Positions 32,241-41,401 of a stretch of 64,000 nt of DNA are shown piece after piece; the first letter of the stretch is position 1, and each line of letters begins with the position of its first letter. A program made the translations under genes and the position numbers. Under the pieces are notes generated by a model that did no database searches, was not told the origin of the DNA, and was given only the letters and a program-made list of their open reading frames with translations. The DNA is from Thauera linaloolentis 47Lol = DSM 12138 (lineage in GTDB: Bacteria; Pseudomonadota; Gammaproteobacteria; Burkholderiales; Rhodocyclaceae), in assembly GCF_000310205.1 (NCBI RefSeq), contig NZ_AMXE01000005.1, positions 38,519 to 102,518 of the forward strand, written 5' to 3'.

Positions 32241-32376
32241 TTCCGTCGAATTCTTCAGAGAAGGCTCTCTGCTTCTCTTCAAGGTGCGCGGTTCCGTCCA
32301 CCTTGCCCCCATATCCGTAGTACCCAGCGAGGTGTGTCTGCCTCGTCAATACCCGCCACCCCTGATGTGAGGAATC

Positions 32377-32703
32377 ATGAGCGAGCATATTCACTATGTG
32401 ACCGACGGCAACTTCGACGCCGAAGTGCTGCAGTCCCAGACTCCTGTTCTGGTCGATTACTGGGCCGAATGGTGCGGTCCGTGCAAGATGATCGCACCCA
32501 TCCTCGACGACGTCGCCAAGGACTACGCCGGCAAGCTCAAGGTCGCCAAGCTCAATATCGACGAAAACCAGGACACGCCTGCCAAGTATGGCATCCGCGG
32601 CATCCCGACGCTGATGCTGTTCAAGGGTGGCAATATCGAAGCGACCAAAGTGGGCGCCCTTTCCAAATCTCAACTGACCGCCTTCATTGACAGCAACATC
32701 TAA
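32377..32703 (+). CDS. trxA: Thioredoxin 1
   Basis: This 108-residue protein-disulfide reductant has the active site WCGPC at residues 32-36 and the cis-Pro loop [14 protein letters not shown]. It donates electrons to ribonucleotide reductase, PAPS reductase and other targets in the cytosol. GAGGA lies about 5-9 bases before the ATG. The rho frame begins within its last codons, so trxA and rho form one transcript, an arrangement also found in many other proteobacteria. Confidence 0.98.
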   Translation: MSEHIHYVTDGNFDAEVLQSQTPVLVDYWAEWCGPCKMIAPILDDVAKDYAGKLKVAKLNIDENQDTPAKYGIRGIPTLMLFKGGNIEATKVGALSKSQLTAFIDSNI

Positions 32704-34138
32704 GCCGGACCAAGCTCCGGCCCGTTCTCGCGGGGCTTCGCGCGCTCGTCGCCGCGGCGCGCGCAACCGCGACGGTAATTCCCCCCAGAATCCGCAGATC
32801 GAAGACGACCTGTTCGACGTCGAGAACGCCGGCGAGGAAAACTCCACGCCGCGCGACTCCAGCGTCCCCGCGCTTCACCTGTCCGAACTCAAGGCCCTGC
32901 ACGTCAGCGAACTGCTGCAGATGGCCATGGAGAGCGGCGTCGAAGGCGCGAACAGGCTGCGCAAGCAGGAACTCGTCTTCGCCCTGCTGAAGAATCGTGC
33001 ACGCAAGGGCGAACCGATCTGTGGCGATGGCGCACTCGAAGTGCTGCCTGACGGTTTCGGCTTCCTGCGCTCTCCCGACACCTCGTATCTCGCCGGCACC
33101 GACGACATCTACGTCTCGCCATCGCAGATCCGGCGCTTCAACCTGCGCACCGGCGACACGATCGAAGGCGAGATCCGCACGCCGAAGGACGGCGAGCGCT
33201 ACTTCGCGCTCACCAAACTCGACCGCATCAACGGCCGCCCGCCGGAAGAGTGCAAGAGCAAGATCCTGTTCGAGAACCTCACGCCCCTGCACCCGCAGGA
33301 ATGCCTGAAGCTCGAACGCGACGTCCGCGGCGAGGAGAACATCACCAGCCGCGTGATCGACATGATCGCGCCGATCGGCAAAGGCCAGCGCGGCCTGCTC
33401 GTCGCCCCGCCCAAGAGCGGCAAAACGGTGATGCTGCAGCACATCGCCCATGCGATCACGTCCAACCATCCGGACGTCAAGCTGATCGTGCTGCTGATCG
33501 ACGAGCGCCCGGAAGAAGTGACGGAAATGCAGCGTTCGGTAAAGGGCGAGGTCGTGGCCTCCACCTTCGACGAACCCGCCACCCGCCACGTCCAGGTCGC
33601 CGAGATGGTGATCGAGAAGGCCAAGCGCCTGACCGAGCACAAGTACGACGTGGTGATCCTGCTCGACTCGCTGACCCGCCTCGCGCGCGCCTACAACACC
33701 GTGGTGCCAGCTTCCGGCAAGGTGCTGACCGGCGGCGTGGATGCCAACGCCCTGCAGAAGCCCAAGCGCTTCTTCGGCGCAGCGCGCAACATCGAGGAAG
33801 GCGGTTCGCTGACCATCATCGCCAGTGCGCTGATCGACACCGGCAGCCGCATGGACGACGTGATCTACGAGGAATTCAAGGGCACCGGCAACATGGAGCT
33901 CCACCTCGACCGGCGCATGGCGGAAAAGCGCGTGTACCCGGCGATCAACGTCAACCGCTCGGGCACCCGCCGCGAAGAGCTGCTACTAAAGCCCGACGTG
34001 CTGCAGAAGGTCTGGATTCTGCGCAAGCTGCTGTACGGCATGGACGACATCGATGCGATGGAATTCCTGCTCGACAAGATCAAGGCCACCAAGGGCAACG
34101 CCGAATTCTTCGACGCCATGCGCTCCGGCCGCGGCTGA
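32687..34138 (+). CDS. rho: Transcription termination factor Rho with N-terminal extension
   Basis: This hexameric RNA helicase terminates transcription. The canonical body starts at about residue 64 ([14 protein letters not shown]), followed by the OSB/RNA-binding domain ([32 protein letters not shown] in two blocks), Walker A ([11 protein letters not shown]), Walker B ([16 protein letters not shown]) and the Q/R loops. No ATG or GTG occurs near residue 64. The only upstream in-frame start is TTG 32687, overlapping trxA by 17 bases. It gives 483 residues with an Arg-rich then acidic 62-residue extension ([19 protein letters not shown]). The start is the uncertain point, not the identity. Confidence 0.95.
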   Translation: MTATSKPDQAPARSRGASRARRRGARNRDGNSPQNPQIEDDLFDVENAGEENSTPRDSSVPALHLSELKALHVSELLQMAMESGVEGANRLRKQELVFALLKNRARKGEPICGDGALEVLPDGFGFLRSPDTSYLAGTDDIYVSPSQIRRFNLRTGDTIEGEIRTPKDGERYFALTKLDRINGRPPEECKSKILFENLTPLHPQECLKLERDVRGEENITSRVIDMIAPIGKGQRGLLVAPPKSGKTVMLQHIAHAITSNHPDVKLIVLLIDERPEEVTEMQRSVKGEVVASTFDEPATRHVQVAEMVIEKAKRLTEHKYDVVILLDSLTRLARAYNTVVPASGKVLTGGVDANALQKPKRFFGAARNIEEGGSLTIIASALIDTGSRMDDVIYEEFKGTGNMELHLDRRMAEKRVYPAINVNRSGTRREELLLKPDVLQKVWILRKLLYGMDDIDAMEFLLDKIKATKGNAEFFDAMRSGRG

Positions 34139-34160
34139 TCAAGCATCTGCTCCATCAATA

Positions 34161-34192
34161 CGAACGCCACCCTCGGGTGGCGTTCGCGTTTC
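34161..34192 (+). terminator. Terminator after rho
   Basis: A 12-bp perfect stem, CGAACGCCACCC (34161-34172) and GGGTGGCGTTCG (34175-34186), has a very short loop and is followed by CGTTTCC. It lies 22 bases after the rho stop and before the convergent hydroxybutyryl-CoA dehydrogenase gene. Confidence 0.75.
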
Positions 34193-34216
34193 CAGCGGCC
34201 CTGCGCGCAAACTCGG

Positions 34217-35068
34217 TCAGGAATAGTCGAAGAAGCCCTTGCCCGTCTTGCGTCCCAGGTAGCCGGCCTCGACCATTTCCACCAGCAGCGGCGCGGGACG
34301 GTACTTCGGGTCCTTGAAGCCCTCGAACAGCACCTGCATCACGGCCAGTTCCACGTCGAGCCCAATCAGGTCGCACAAGGCCAACGGGCCGATCGGGTGA
34401 TTGCAGCCCAGCTTCATCGCCTCGTCGATTTCCGCTGCCGTAGCCAAGCCTTCGCCAAGAGCGAAGATCGCCTCGTTGATCATCGGACACAGCATGCGAT
34501 TGACGACGAAACCCGGGCTGTTGCGCACCTTGACCGGTGTCTTGCCCAGAGCGCGGGCGACGGCCTCGACCTTGGCATAGGTCTCCGCGCTCGTCTGCAG
34601 GCCGCTGATGAGCTCCACCAGCGCCATCATCGGCACCGGGTTGAAAAAGTGCATGCCGATGACCTGGCTCGCTCGCCCCGTCGCAGCGGCTAGCTTGGTG
34701 ATCGAGATCGAAGAGGTGTTGCTTGCAAGGATGGCGTCAGGCCTCATCGCTGCGTCGAGCTTGGCAAATATCTCGAGCTTCAACTGCAGATTCTCGGTCG
34801 CCGCCTCGATGACCAGGTCGCAATCACCGAGCGCCGACATCGTCGTAGCCGCCGTGATCCGCGCCAATGCGGCGTCCTTTTGCTCTACGCTCAGCTTTTC
34901 CTTCTTGATCAAGCGGTCGAGGCTCGCGCCGATCGTCGCCAAGCCGCGCTGTACCTGCGCCTCGCCGACATCCATCATCACCACATCCAAGCCTGAAACC
35001 GAGCAGGCCTGGGCAATGCCGTTGCCCATCGTCCCCGCACCCACCACACCAATCTTGCCGATACTCAT
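34217..35068 (-). CDS. 3-hydroxybutyryl-CoA dehydrogenase
   Basis: This 283-residue NAD(P)-dependent enzyme interconverts 3-hydroxybutyryl-CoA and acetoacetyl-CoA. The Rossmann motif is [15 protein letters not shown]. The catalytic His lies in [17 protein letters not shown], with [12 protein letters not shown] and [22 protein letters not shown] as further family blocks. It is the single-domain form (Hbd/PaaH type), not a fused FadB. It may link beta-oxidation or aromatic catabolism to the PHA pool made by the genes at 40-44 kb. Confidence 0.93.
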   Translation of the reverse strand: MSIGKIGVVGAGTMGNGIAQACSVSGLDVVMMDVGEAQVQRGLATIGASLDRLIKKEKLSVEQKDAALARITAATTMSALGDCDLVIEAATENLQLKLEIFAKLDAAMRPDAILASNTSSISITKLAAATGRASQVIGMHFFNPVPMMALVELISGLQTSAETYAKVEAVARALGKTPVKVRNSPGFVVNRMLCPMINEAIFALGEGLATAAEIDEAMKLGCNHPIGPLALCDLIGLDVELAVMQVLFEGFKDPKYRPAPLLVEMVEAGYLGRKTGKGFFDYS

Positions 35069-35291
35069 CGCCTTCGCTCTCCAATCAGAATTTCGGATGA
35101 CGCAACACCCATCGGACGACAGGCACCATACCGCTGCGTATGGTGTGCGACTCTAGCGGATAAATCGTGGCGGTGCCAGCATGGAAATCAGGATGGAAAC
35201 CTTGCCTGCGCATCGCGGAGAAAAAACTCGCCTGCGTGCCACACGGACGAAGCGCACATGCACGAGATGCCTTGCCGGGGCGTGAACGTAT

Positions 35292-35327
35292 AAAAGCCCT
35301 TGTTCATCACTGAACAAGGGCTTTTTC
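35292..35327 (-). terminator. Terminator of the tRNA operon
   Basis: A 15-base perfect inverted repeat (35292-35306 and 35311-35325, core AGCCCTTGTTCA) has a 4-base loop. On the minus strand it ends in TTTTA. It begins just after the 3' end of tRNA-Asp. Confidence 0.9.
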
Positions 35328-35328
35328 C

Positions 35329-35405
35329 TGGCGGAGTGGACGGGACTCGAACCCGCGACCCCCGGCGTGACAGGCCGGTATTCTAACCGACTGAACTACC
35401 ACTCC
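35329..35405 (-). tRNA. tRNA-Asp (GUC)
   Basis: This 77-base cloverleaf has acceptor GGAGTGG pairing with CCACTCC, the anticodon loop CCTGTCACG (anticodon GTC), the T-loop GGTTCGAGTCC, and an encoded CCA end. It closely resembles E. coli tRNA-Asp. It is third in the Ala-Glu-Asp cluster. Confidence 0.97.
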
Positions 35406-35471
35406 GCGCTGAACTGCACCGGCAATCTGCCGGCTCCGCGACCCAGCCCATCGGGCTGGAACGCATCGAAT

Positions 35472-35547
35472 TGGCGTCCCCACGGGGATTCGAACCCCGG
35501 TTATCGCCGTGAAAGGGCGGTGTCCTAGGCCTCTAGACGATGGGGAC
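35472..35547 (-). tRNA. tRNA-Glu (UUC)
   Basis: This 76-base cloverleaf has acceptor GTCCCCA pairing with TGGGGAC, the anticodon loop CCTTTCACG (anticodon TTC), the T-arm GGGGTTCGAATCCCC, and an encoded CCA. It is second in the cluster. Confidence 0.97.
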
Positions 35548-35579
35548 TGCGGTACTGCAACAACTCTTTTACTTCGATT

Positions 35580-35655
<76 letters not shown>

Positions 35656-35672
35656 ATCACCGAAGAGCGCGC

Positions 35673-35701
35673 ATTATAGGACCCATGTCCCGGCCTGTAA
35701 A
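35673..35701 (-). promoter_or_regulatory. Sigma-70 promoter of the tRNA operon
   Basis: On the minus strand TTTACA (35696-35701) and TATAAT (35673-35678) are separated by exactly 17 bases, followed by a GCGCGC discriminator. A GC-rich discriminator next to a strong core is the hallmark of promoters under stringent (ppGpp) control. The tRNA-Ala 5' end lies 17 bases downstream of the -10 element. Confidence 0.85.
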
Positions 35702-35710
35702 CACCTGTTT

Positions 35711-37162
35711 TCAAGTTTCTGCATCACCCCTGCTCTCCGGCCGGACCGGAGCCAGCACCTTCCCGGGATTCATCAGGCCATGCGGGTCCAGCGCCTGCTT
35801 GACCGCCCTCATCATATCCATCTCCACAACCGATTTGTAGCGCAGGAGTTCATCACGCTTCAACTGCCCCAGTCCGTGCTCGGCGGAAATCGAGCCGTCG
35901 AACCCGGCCACGAGATCATGCACGATGCGATTGACCTCGGGCGTGCGAGAAATGAACTTCCGATTGTCCGCCGCCGCCGGCTTCGACAGGTTGTAATGCA
36001 GGTTGCCATCCCCGATATGGCCGAACGCGACGATGCGAACATCCGGCCAGGCGTGCTGCAAGGCCGCACGCGCGCGCTCCAGGAACGCGGGAATACGGCT
36101 CACCGGAATGGCGATGTCGTGCTTGATGCTGATGCCTTCGATCCGCTGCGCCTCGGAGATGTTCTCGCGTAGCGCCCACAGGGCTTCCGCCTGGGCGAGA
36201 TTGCCTGCGACCACGGCGTCGCCGACCAGCCCCTGCTCGCTCGCCAGCGTCAACGCCCGTTCAAGTTCGGTGTCGAGTTCCGCATTGCAGGCACTATCCG
36301 ACAGCTCCACCAGCACGCTCCATTCGCCCCCGGCCTGCAACGGAGGGCGCGCACCCGGGATGTGCTGCAGCACCAGGCCGAGCGCGGTGCCGCCGATGAG
36401 TTCGAAGGCCGTCACCCGATCACTGCAAACGGCGCGCATCATCCCGAGCAGCCGGACGGCCGCACCGGGATCCGGCACGGCAACCCACGCAGTAGCGCGC
36501 TGGCGGATGGCGGGAAACAGCTTCAGCACCGCTGCGGTAATGAAGCCCAGCGTCCCTTCCGCACCGATGAAGAGCTGCTTCAGGTCATAGCCGGTATTGT
36601 CCTTTCGCAGCCCGCGCAGGCCGTTCCAGATGCGGCCATCGGGCAGAACGGCCTCGAGCCCGAGGGTCAGCTCGCGCATGTTGCCGTAGCGCAGGACCTG
36701 CACACCGCCTGCGTTCGTCGATAGATTGCCGCCGACCGTGCAGCTTCCTTCGGATGCGAGCGACAGAGGGAAAAACCGATCGGCGGCAATCGCAGCCTGT
36801 TGCAGGCCTGCCAGGGTACACCCCGCCTCGATCATGATGGTGTTGTTATCGGCATCCACCGCCCGGACGCGATCAAGCCGCCCGAGGCTCAGGACCACCG
36901 CACGTCCGCCGCCATCCGGCGTCGCCCCGCCGCACAGGCCGGTATTGCCTCCCTGGGGCACCATGGGCACCCCGGCAGCGGCACACAGCCGGACGACGGC
37001 AGCCACCTCCTGCGTCGTTCCCGGACGGACGACGGCACACGCGGCACCATGATAGCGGCCACGCCAGTCGCTCAGATACGGGGCCATCTCCTTCGCATCG
37101 GTGAGCACATGACTGCCACCGACCGCTTGGCACAAACCCCGAATGAAGTCATCCACGGTCAA
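35711..37162 (-). CDS. FAD-binding oxidoreductase, GlcD/D-2-hydroxyglutarate dehydrogenase type
   Basis: This 483-residue flavoprotein oxidises a D-2-hydroxy acid (glycolate, lactate or 2-hydroxyglutarate). The FAD-binding part has VPQGGNTGLCGGATP and SEGSCTVGGNLSTNAGG. The C-terminal FAD-oxidase domain has the metal-binding His block FGHIGDGNLHYNL and SAEHGLGQLKRDEL. No GlcE or GlcF partner is adjacent, which favours a stand-alone D-2-hydroxyglutarate-dehydrogenase-like enzyme. The start is not ATG: TTG 37162 or GTG 37156, with GAGG upstream. Confidence 0.85.
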   Translation of the reverse strand: MTVDDFIRGLCQAVGGSHVLTDAKEMAPYLSDWRGRYHGAACAVVRPGTTQEVAAVVRLCAAAGVPMVPQGGNTGLCGGATPDGGGRAVVLSLGRLDRVRAVDADNNTIMIEAGCTLAGLQQAAIAADRFFPLSLASEGSCTVGGNLSTNAGGVQVLRYGNMRELTLGLEAVLPDGRIWNGLRGLRKDNTGYDLKQLFIGAEGTLGFITAAVLKLFPAIRQRATAWVAVPDPGAAVRLLGMMRAVCSDRVTAFELIGGTALGLVLQHIPGARPPLQAGGEWSVLVELSDSACNAELDTELERALTLASEQGLVGDAVVAGNLAQAEALWALRENISEAQRIEGISIKHDIAIPVSRIPAFLERARAALQHAWPDVRIVAFGHIGDGNLHYNLSKPAAADNRKFISRTPEVNRIVHDLVAGFDGSISAEHGLGQLKRDELLRYKSVVEMDMMRAVKQALDPHGLMNPGKVLAPVRPESRGDAET

Positions 37163-37219
37163 GCCCCTCGTATTGCATTGCGCGTTGCGCGAACTGCGCC
37201 TCCGACCACCCAGCCATGT

Positions 37220-38200
37220 TCAGTCTGAATCATGCCCGAGCACGTAGCGCAGCAAGGGCCGCATGCGCATCACCGCAGCCTCGCCTTCGGCCAGTGCTTC
37301 GGCGGCACGATGATAGTCCATCAATCCGAGCTGGCCGACACGGGGCGAAATCATGACGTCGGCCGGCTCACCGGCAAGGCGGCTGCGCGCGATGCGCACC
37401 TGCATGATGTTGAGGCTCGAACTGATGACGGACACCAGAGAGGGCTGCACCTCACCGTTGGAGGACGCTGGCCGCGGCACGGCGGACTCATCCCCGCCCC
37501 CGAAACCGAAGCGCGACAACAGGCGTTCCGTCCAGCCGGCCTCGGTTTCCTCCGAGGGCGTCGGCTCGATCGCCGCACGATGAAATGCCCGGCCAACCAT
37601 GTCGGACCCCAGATCGACGGCAATCACGATGTCGGCCCCCATCGCACGGCACAAGGATACCGGAACGGGGTTCACCAGCCCGCCATCCACCAGCAGGCGC
37701 CCGCCGTGCATGACGGGCGTCATCAGCCCGGGAAGCGCGATCGAGGCACGCACCGCCGCCGAAACGCTCCCCTCCTGCAGCCAGACTTCGCGTCCGCTCG
37801 TCAGTTCGGTTGCGACGCAGGCGAAACGGGTATCGAGTTCGGAAAACTCGCGATCGACGAAATTGCGCTGGAAGAAACCGATGAGCTTGTCGCCCTTGAT
37901 CAGGCCGCCTCGCAGCGATACATCCAGCAGGGAAACCACGTCCTGCCACTTGAGCGTTTCCGCCCACTGGGTCAGCTTGTCGAGATCACCCGAAGCCGCC
38001 GCGGCACCGACAAAAGCGCCGATCGAGCAACCGCATATAACTTCGGGCACGACCCCCTCCGCCGCCAGGGCGCGCAGCACACCGAGATGAGCCCATCCAC
38101 GCGCGGCACCGCTCCCCAGCGCAAGGCCGATGACCGGCTCGCGCCGATGGCCCGGCGAAACGCGGCGATCGCCCGGTGCCAGCAGCGCCGGGCCGTTCAT
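37220..38200 (-). CDS. Patatin-like phospholipase, RssA-like
   Basis: This 326-residue serine acyl-hydrolase has the oxyanion motif LGSGAARGWAHLGVL, the nucleophile in CGCSIGAFVGAA (GxSxG) and the catalytic Asp in LLVDGGLVNPVPVSL. It has no signal peptide, so it should act on membrane lipids from the cytosol. The C-terminal 120 residues follow the RssA pattern (SSLNIMQVRIARSRLAGEPADV). It lies 30 bases after rimO on the same strand. Confidence 0.88.
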   Translation of the reverse strand: MNGPALLAPGDRRVSPGHRREPVIGLALGSGAARGWAHLGVLRALAAEGVVPEVICGCSIGAFVGAAAASGDLDKLTQWAETLKWQDVVSLLDVSLRGGLIKGDKLIGFFQRNFVDREFSELDTRFACVATELTSGREVWLQEGSVSAAVRASIALPGLMTPVMHGGRLLVDGGLVNPVPVSLCRAMGADIVIAVDLGSDMVGRAFHRAAIEPTPSEETEAGWTERLLSRFGFGGGDESAVPRPASSNGEVQPSLVSVISSSLNIMQVRIARSRLAGEPADVMISPRVGQLGLMDYHRAAEALAEGEAAVMRMRPLLRYVLGHDSD

Positions 38201-38230
38201 GACGCCCCCGCCTCGGCACCAGCGGCTGCG

Positions 38231-39562
38231 TCAGTCGAGCCGTTCGGCGTAGAGATCGTGGACATCGCAATCCGTGATGCGCACACGGACGAAGTCACCC
38301 GGTTCAAGCCCTTCGGCATCCGGGATGACCACCAGACCATCGATCTCGGGCGCATCGCCCGGCGATCGAGCGAGCGCGCCCTCCTCGTCGAGGTCGTCGA
38401 CCAGGACCGTCATCTCGCGCCCGATCCTTGCCTCGAGGCGCTGGGTGGAAATGTCTTCCTGGAAATCCATCAGGCGCGCGCGGCGCTCCTCGCGCACCTC
38501 ATCAGGAACCGCGCCTTCCAGTTGGTTGGCCGCCGCACCTTCCACCGGAGAATAGGCAAAGGCACCGACACGATCGAGCTGGGCCTCTTCGAGGAAATTC
38601 AACAACATCTCGAAATCTTCCTCGGTTTCGCCCGGAAAACCGGTAATGAAGGTCGAACGGATGGTCAGCTCCGGGCAGATGCTGCGCCACTTGCGCACGC
38701 GCTCGAGCACATTCTCGGCATTGGCAGGCCGCTTCATTGCCTTCAGGACACGCGGACTCGCATGCTGAAAGGGCACGTCGAGGTAGGGCAGGATCTTGCC
38801 TTCCGCCATCAGCGGAATCAGGTCATCCACACTCGGGTACGGATACACGTAGTGCATGCGAATCCAGATTCCCAGTTCGCCCAGCGCTTTCGCAAGATCG
38901 TAGAGCCTGGTCTTGAGCGGCTTGCCGCCCCAGAAACCGGTACGGTACTTGACGTCGACGCCATAGGCCGAGGTGTCCTGCGAGATCACTAGGATCTCCT
39001 TGACGCCGGACGCGGCCAGGGCTTCGGCTTCACGCATCACCTCATGGATCGGGCGGCTGACGAGATCGCCCCGCATCGATGGAATGATGCAGAAGGTGCA
39101 GCGGTGGTTACAGCCCTCGGATATCTTCAGGTAAGCGTAATGCTGCGGCGTCAGGCGAATACCCTGCGGCGGCACCAGGTCGGAGAAGGGATCGTGCGGC
39201 TTGGGCAAGTGCTTATGCACCGCATGCATGACCTCTTCCGCGGCATGCGGGCCGGTGACGGCCAGAACCTGCGGATGGGCAGCCAGCACGACGTCGTCCT
39301 TCGCCCCCAGACAGCCGGTCACGATGACCTTGCCGTTCTCGCTCAATGCTTCGCCGATGGCGTCGAGCGACTCCTCGACCGCAGCATCGATGAAGCCACA
39401 GGTATTGACGACGACGAGATCGGCATCGTCATACGAACCCGTGATGGCATAGCCTTCGGCACGCAGGCGCGTCAGGATGTGCTCGGAATCGACTGTCGCC
39501 TTCGGACAGCCCAGCGATACGAAGCCGACACGCGGCAGGTCCGGGGTCTTGAAAATGGTCAT
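38231..39562 (-). CDS. rimO: Ribosomal protein uS12 methylthiotransferase RimO
   Basis: This 443-residue radical-SAM enzyme methylthiolates an aspartate of ribosomal protein S12. The N-terminal UPF0004 domain holds cluster cysteines ([27 protein letters not shown] and [10 protein letters not shown]). The radical-SAM motif is [19 protein letters not shown], and a C-terminal TRAM domain follows (about residues 375-443). The SLGCPKA motif separates RimO from MiaB. Confidence 0.97.
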   Translation of the reverse strand: MTIFKTPDLPRVGFVSLGCPKATVDSEHILTRLRAEGYAITGSYDDADLVVVNTCGFIDAAVEESLDAIGEALSENGKVIVTGCLGAKDDVVLAAHPQVLAVTGPHAAEEVMHAVHKHLPKPHDPFSDLVPPQGIRLTPQHYAYLKISEGCNHRCTFCIIPSMRGDLVSRPIHEVMREAEALAASGVKEILVISQDTSAYGVDVKYRTGFWGGKPLKTRLYDLAKALGELGIWIRMHYVYPYPSVDDLIPLMAEGKILPYLDVPFQHASPRVLKAMKRPANAENVLERVRKWRSICPELTIRSTFITGFPGETEEDFEMLLNFLEEAQLDRVGAFAYSPVEGAAANQLEGAVPDEVREERRARLMDFQEDISTQRLEARIGREMTVLVDDLDEEGALARSPGDAPEIDGLVVIPDAEGLEPGDFVRVRITDCDVHDLYAERLD

Positions 39563-39620
39563 GCGCTGAATGGCCTGTCGGGGTCGGCGTGCTTGCCAGG
39601 GGCGGCAATCCTACACGAGC

Positions 39621-40220
39621 TTACTTGTGCGAGCCGCTCTTGTCGGAAGAAGATTTGGCGGAAGGAGAAACTTCTTCACCCTGCACGCCGTAAGTCGGAA
39701 ACTTGAAACCGGTGAACATGTTGCGCGTCTGACTTTCGAGCTGCTCCTGCATCTGCTCGAACATCTTTTTCGACTGATCGACGTAGGCACCCATCATGCT
39801 CTGCAGCGCGGGCCCCTGGAAATTGAGGAACTGCGCCCACAAATCCTGTCCGACCGGGCTGTTCTCACCGTAGATCGAGCGCGCCTGGTCCTGCAGCTTG
39901 CCCTGCATCTCGGTGAAAGCCTTGATGTTGCTCTCAAGATACTTGCCCATCATGCCCTGCATGGCATTGCCATAGAAGCGGATCATGTGGGCCAGCAGAT
40001 CGCTGGTGAACATCGGCGCCCCGCCCGCCTCTTCCTCGAGAATGATCTGCAGCAGGATGCTTCGGGTCAGATCCTCGCCGGTCTTGGCATCGACGACCTG
40101 GAACTCCTCGTGATTGAGGACGAGCTCCTTGACGTCCGCAAGCGTGATGTACGAACTGGTCCGCGTGTCATACAGACGGCGGTTCGGATACTTCTTGATC
40201 AGGCGCGACTGCTCGGGCAT
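39621..40220 (-). CDS. phaR: Polyhydroxyalkanoate synthesis regulator PhaR
   Basis: This 199-residue DNA- and PHA-binding repressor senses PHA granules and controls phasin and pha genes. The N-terminal DNA-binding domain is very conserved (RLIKKYPNRRLYDTRTSSY, ITLADVKELVL), followed by the PHB-accumulation regulatory domains and a polar Ser/Lys-rich tail. The start at 40220 (MPEQSRL) has GAGGAG upstream; the frame stays open to 40271 but those extra residues are not family-like. Confidence 0.95.
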   Translation of the reverse strand: MPEQSRLIKKYPNRRLYDTRTSSYITLADVKELVLNHEEFQVVDAKTGEDLTRSILLQIILEEEAGGAPMFTSDLLAHMIRFYGNAMQGMMGKYLESNIKAFTEMQGKLQDQARSIYGENSPVGQDLWAQFLNFQGPALQSMMGAYVDQSKKMFEQMQEQLESQTRNMFTGFKFPTYGVQGEEVSPSAKSSSDKSGSHK

Positions 40221-40290
40221 TTCCCCATCTCCTCGGCGGTGGCCAATCCGCTCTCCGCTCTTGAATGTCAAATATGATTATATCGCGCTG

Positions 40291-40324
40291 CGAAAACGAA
40301 ACCCCGCCATTCGACGGGGTTTCG
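40291..40324. terminator. Terminator after the first phaB gene
   Basis: CGAAACCCCG (40297-40306) and CGGGGTTTCG (40315-40324) form a 10-bp stem. On the minus strand it is followed by TTTTCG, ending transcription from the reductase gene at 40352 before phaR. Confidence 0.8.
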
Positions 40325-40351
40325 TGATTTCACGCATGGCACGGTGCAACA

Positions 40352-41092
40352 TCAGCACATGTGCAGGCCACCGTTGATGTTGATGGTGGCGCCGGTGATG
40401 TAGGCGGCCTTGTCGGAGGCCAGGTAGGCACACAGGTCGCCGATCTCGTCCGGACGTCCGAGGCGCTTCATCGGCACGGTGTCGATGATGCCCTGGCGGA
40501 TGTCGTCACGAATGGCCATGACCATGTCGGTACCGATATAGCCCGGGGCGATCGCATTGACCGTCACGCCCTTGGTGGCGAGCTCGGCAGCCAGCGCCTT
40601 CGTGAAGCCCAGCACGCCGGCCTTGGCGGTGGAATAGTTGGTCTGACCAGCCTGGCCCTTGACGCCATTGACCGAAGAGATGTTCACGATGCGGCCCCAG
40701 CCGCGCTCGGCCATCTTGGCGGACACGTGGTGGGTGACATTGAACAGGCTGTTGAGGTTGGTGTTGATCACGGCATCCCACTGGCCCTTCTCCATCTTCG
40801 GGAAGAACTTGTCGCGAGTGATGCCGGCGTTGTTGACCAGTACGTCGATCGGGCCGACTTCAGCCTCGATCTTGGCGACCATTGCGGCGCAGGATTCGTA
40901 GTTGGAGACGTCACCTTCGGCGGCAACGAAATCGAACCCCAAGTCGCGTTGAGCGGCAAGCCAAGCGTCCTTCTGCTCGAAGTTGGGCAGGCAGTTCGCA
41001 ACGACCTTCAGTCCGTCCTTGGCCAGCGATTGACAAATCGCGGTGCCGAGACCACCCATGGCGCCGGTGACGAGAGCGATTTTCTGCGACAT
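40352..41092 (-). CDS. phaB: Acetoacetyl-CoA reductase (PhaB), copy 1
   Basis: This 246-residue short-chain dehydrogenase reduces acetoacetyl-CoA to (R)-3-hydroxybutyryl-CoA for PHA synthase. It shows the cofactor loop VTGAMGGLGTAIC, the catalytic Ser in NISSVNGVKGQ, YxxxK in NYSTAKAG, and the PhaB-specific GLHMC-type end. AAGGA precedes the ATG. It is a close paralogue of the next gene, but is separated from it by a terminator and its own -10 element, so it can be expressed on its own. Confidence 0.93.
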   Translation of the reverse strand: MSQKIALVTGAMGGLGTAICQSLAKDGLKVVANCLPNFEQKDAWLAAQRDLGFDFVAAEGDVSNYESCAAMVAKIEAEVGPIDVLVNNAGITRDKFFPKMEKGQWDAVINTNLNSLFNVTHHVSAKMAERGWGRIVNISSVNGVKGQAGQTNYSTAKAGVLGFTKALAAELATKGVTVNAIAPGYIGTDMVMAIRDDIRQGIIDTVPMKRLGRPDEIGDLCAYLASDKAAYITGATININGGLHMC

Positions 41093-41202
41093 CTTGAAAT
41101 CCTTCTGGATCTATTTTCGAGACCGAGAAAACCATCGCGAAACCACGATCCGGATGGGATCCTCGGCGTTTTGCGGCAGCGCGTCAGCTGCTTGGCCTTT
41201 GC

Positions 41203-41208
41203 ATTATA
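41203..41208 (-). promoter_or_regulatory. Candidate -10 element for phaB copy 1
   Basis: The minus strand reads TATAAT here, about 110 bases before the ATG at 41092. No good -35 hexamer is visible 16-18 bases upstream, so this may need an activator or may be weak. Confidence 0.4.
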
Positions 41209-41343
41209 GCTACTGCCGACAAATCTTGCTGCATCGCAATACGCCCCGGAATAGTGCATCGCAAAAAATGCCCCCACGCTCATCCGCTGCGCGAACTCGC
41301 TTCCCCAAGGGGGTGCCTTTCATCTTGGGGCGGCCCGGCGGCG

Positions 41344-41376
41344 AAAAAAACGGCACGCCCTCCGAAGGACGTGCCG
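41344..41376 (-). terminator. Terminator of phaC-phaB copy 2
   Basis: CGGCACG (41351-41357) and CGTGCCG (41370-41376), with an inner TCC/GGA pairing, form the stem. On the minus strand it is followed by seven T residues. It lies 25 bases after the stop of the upstream phaB. Confidence 0.9.
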
Positions 41377-41401
41377 CCTTCCCGCTCTGCAATGCAGACG
41401 A

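Larger units (their letters stand above)
41093..41401. other. Intergenic region between the two phaB genes
   Basis: These 309 bases hold the terminator of the upstream phaB copy (41344-41376) and a candidate promoter -10 for the downstream copy (41203-41208). I saw no convincing coding frame. A C/G-rich imperfect repeat around 41300-41340 has no clear function. Confidence 0.6.

Noticed and set aside
35124..35145. Inverted repeat GCACCATAC/GTATGGTGT upstream of the hydroxybutyryl-CoA dehydrogenase as a regulator site.
   Set aside because: Only one copy and no adjacent regulator; kept as a weak possibility only.
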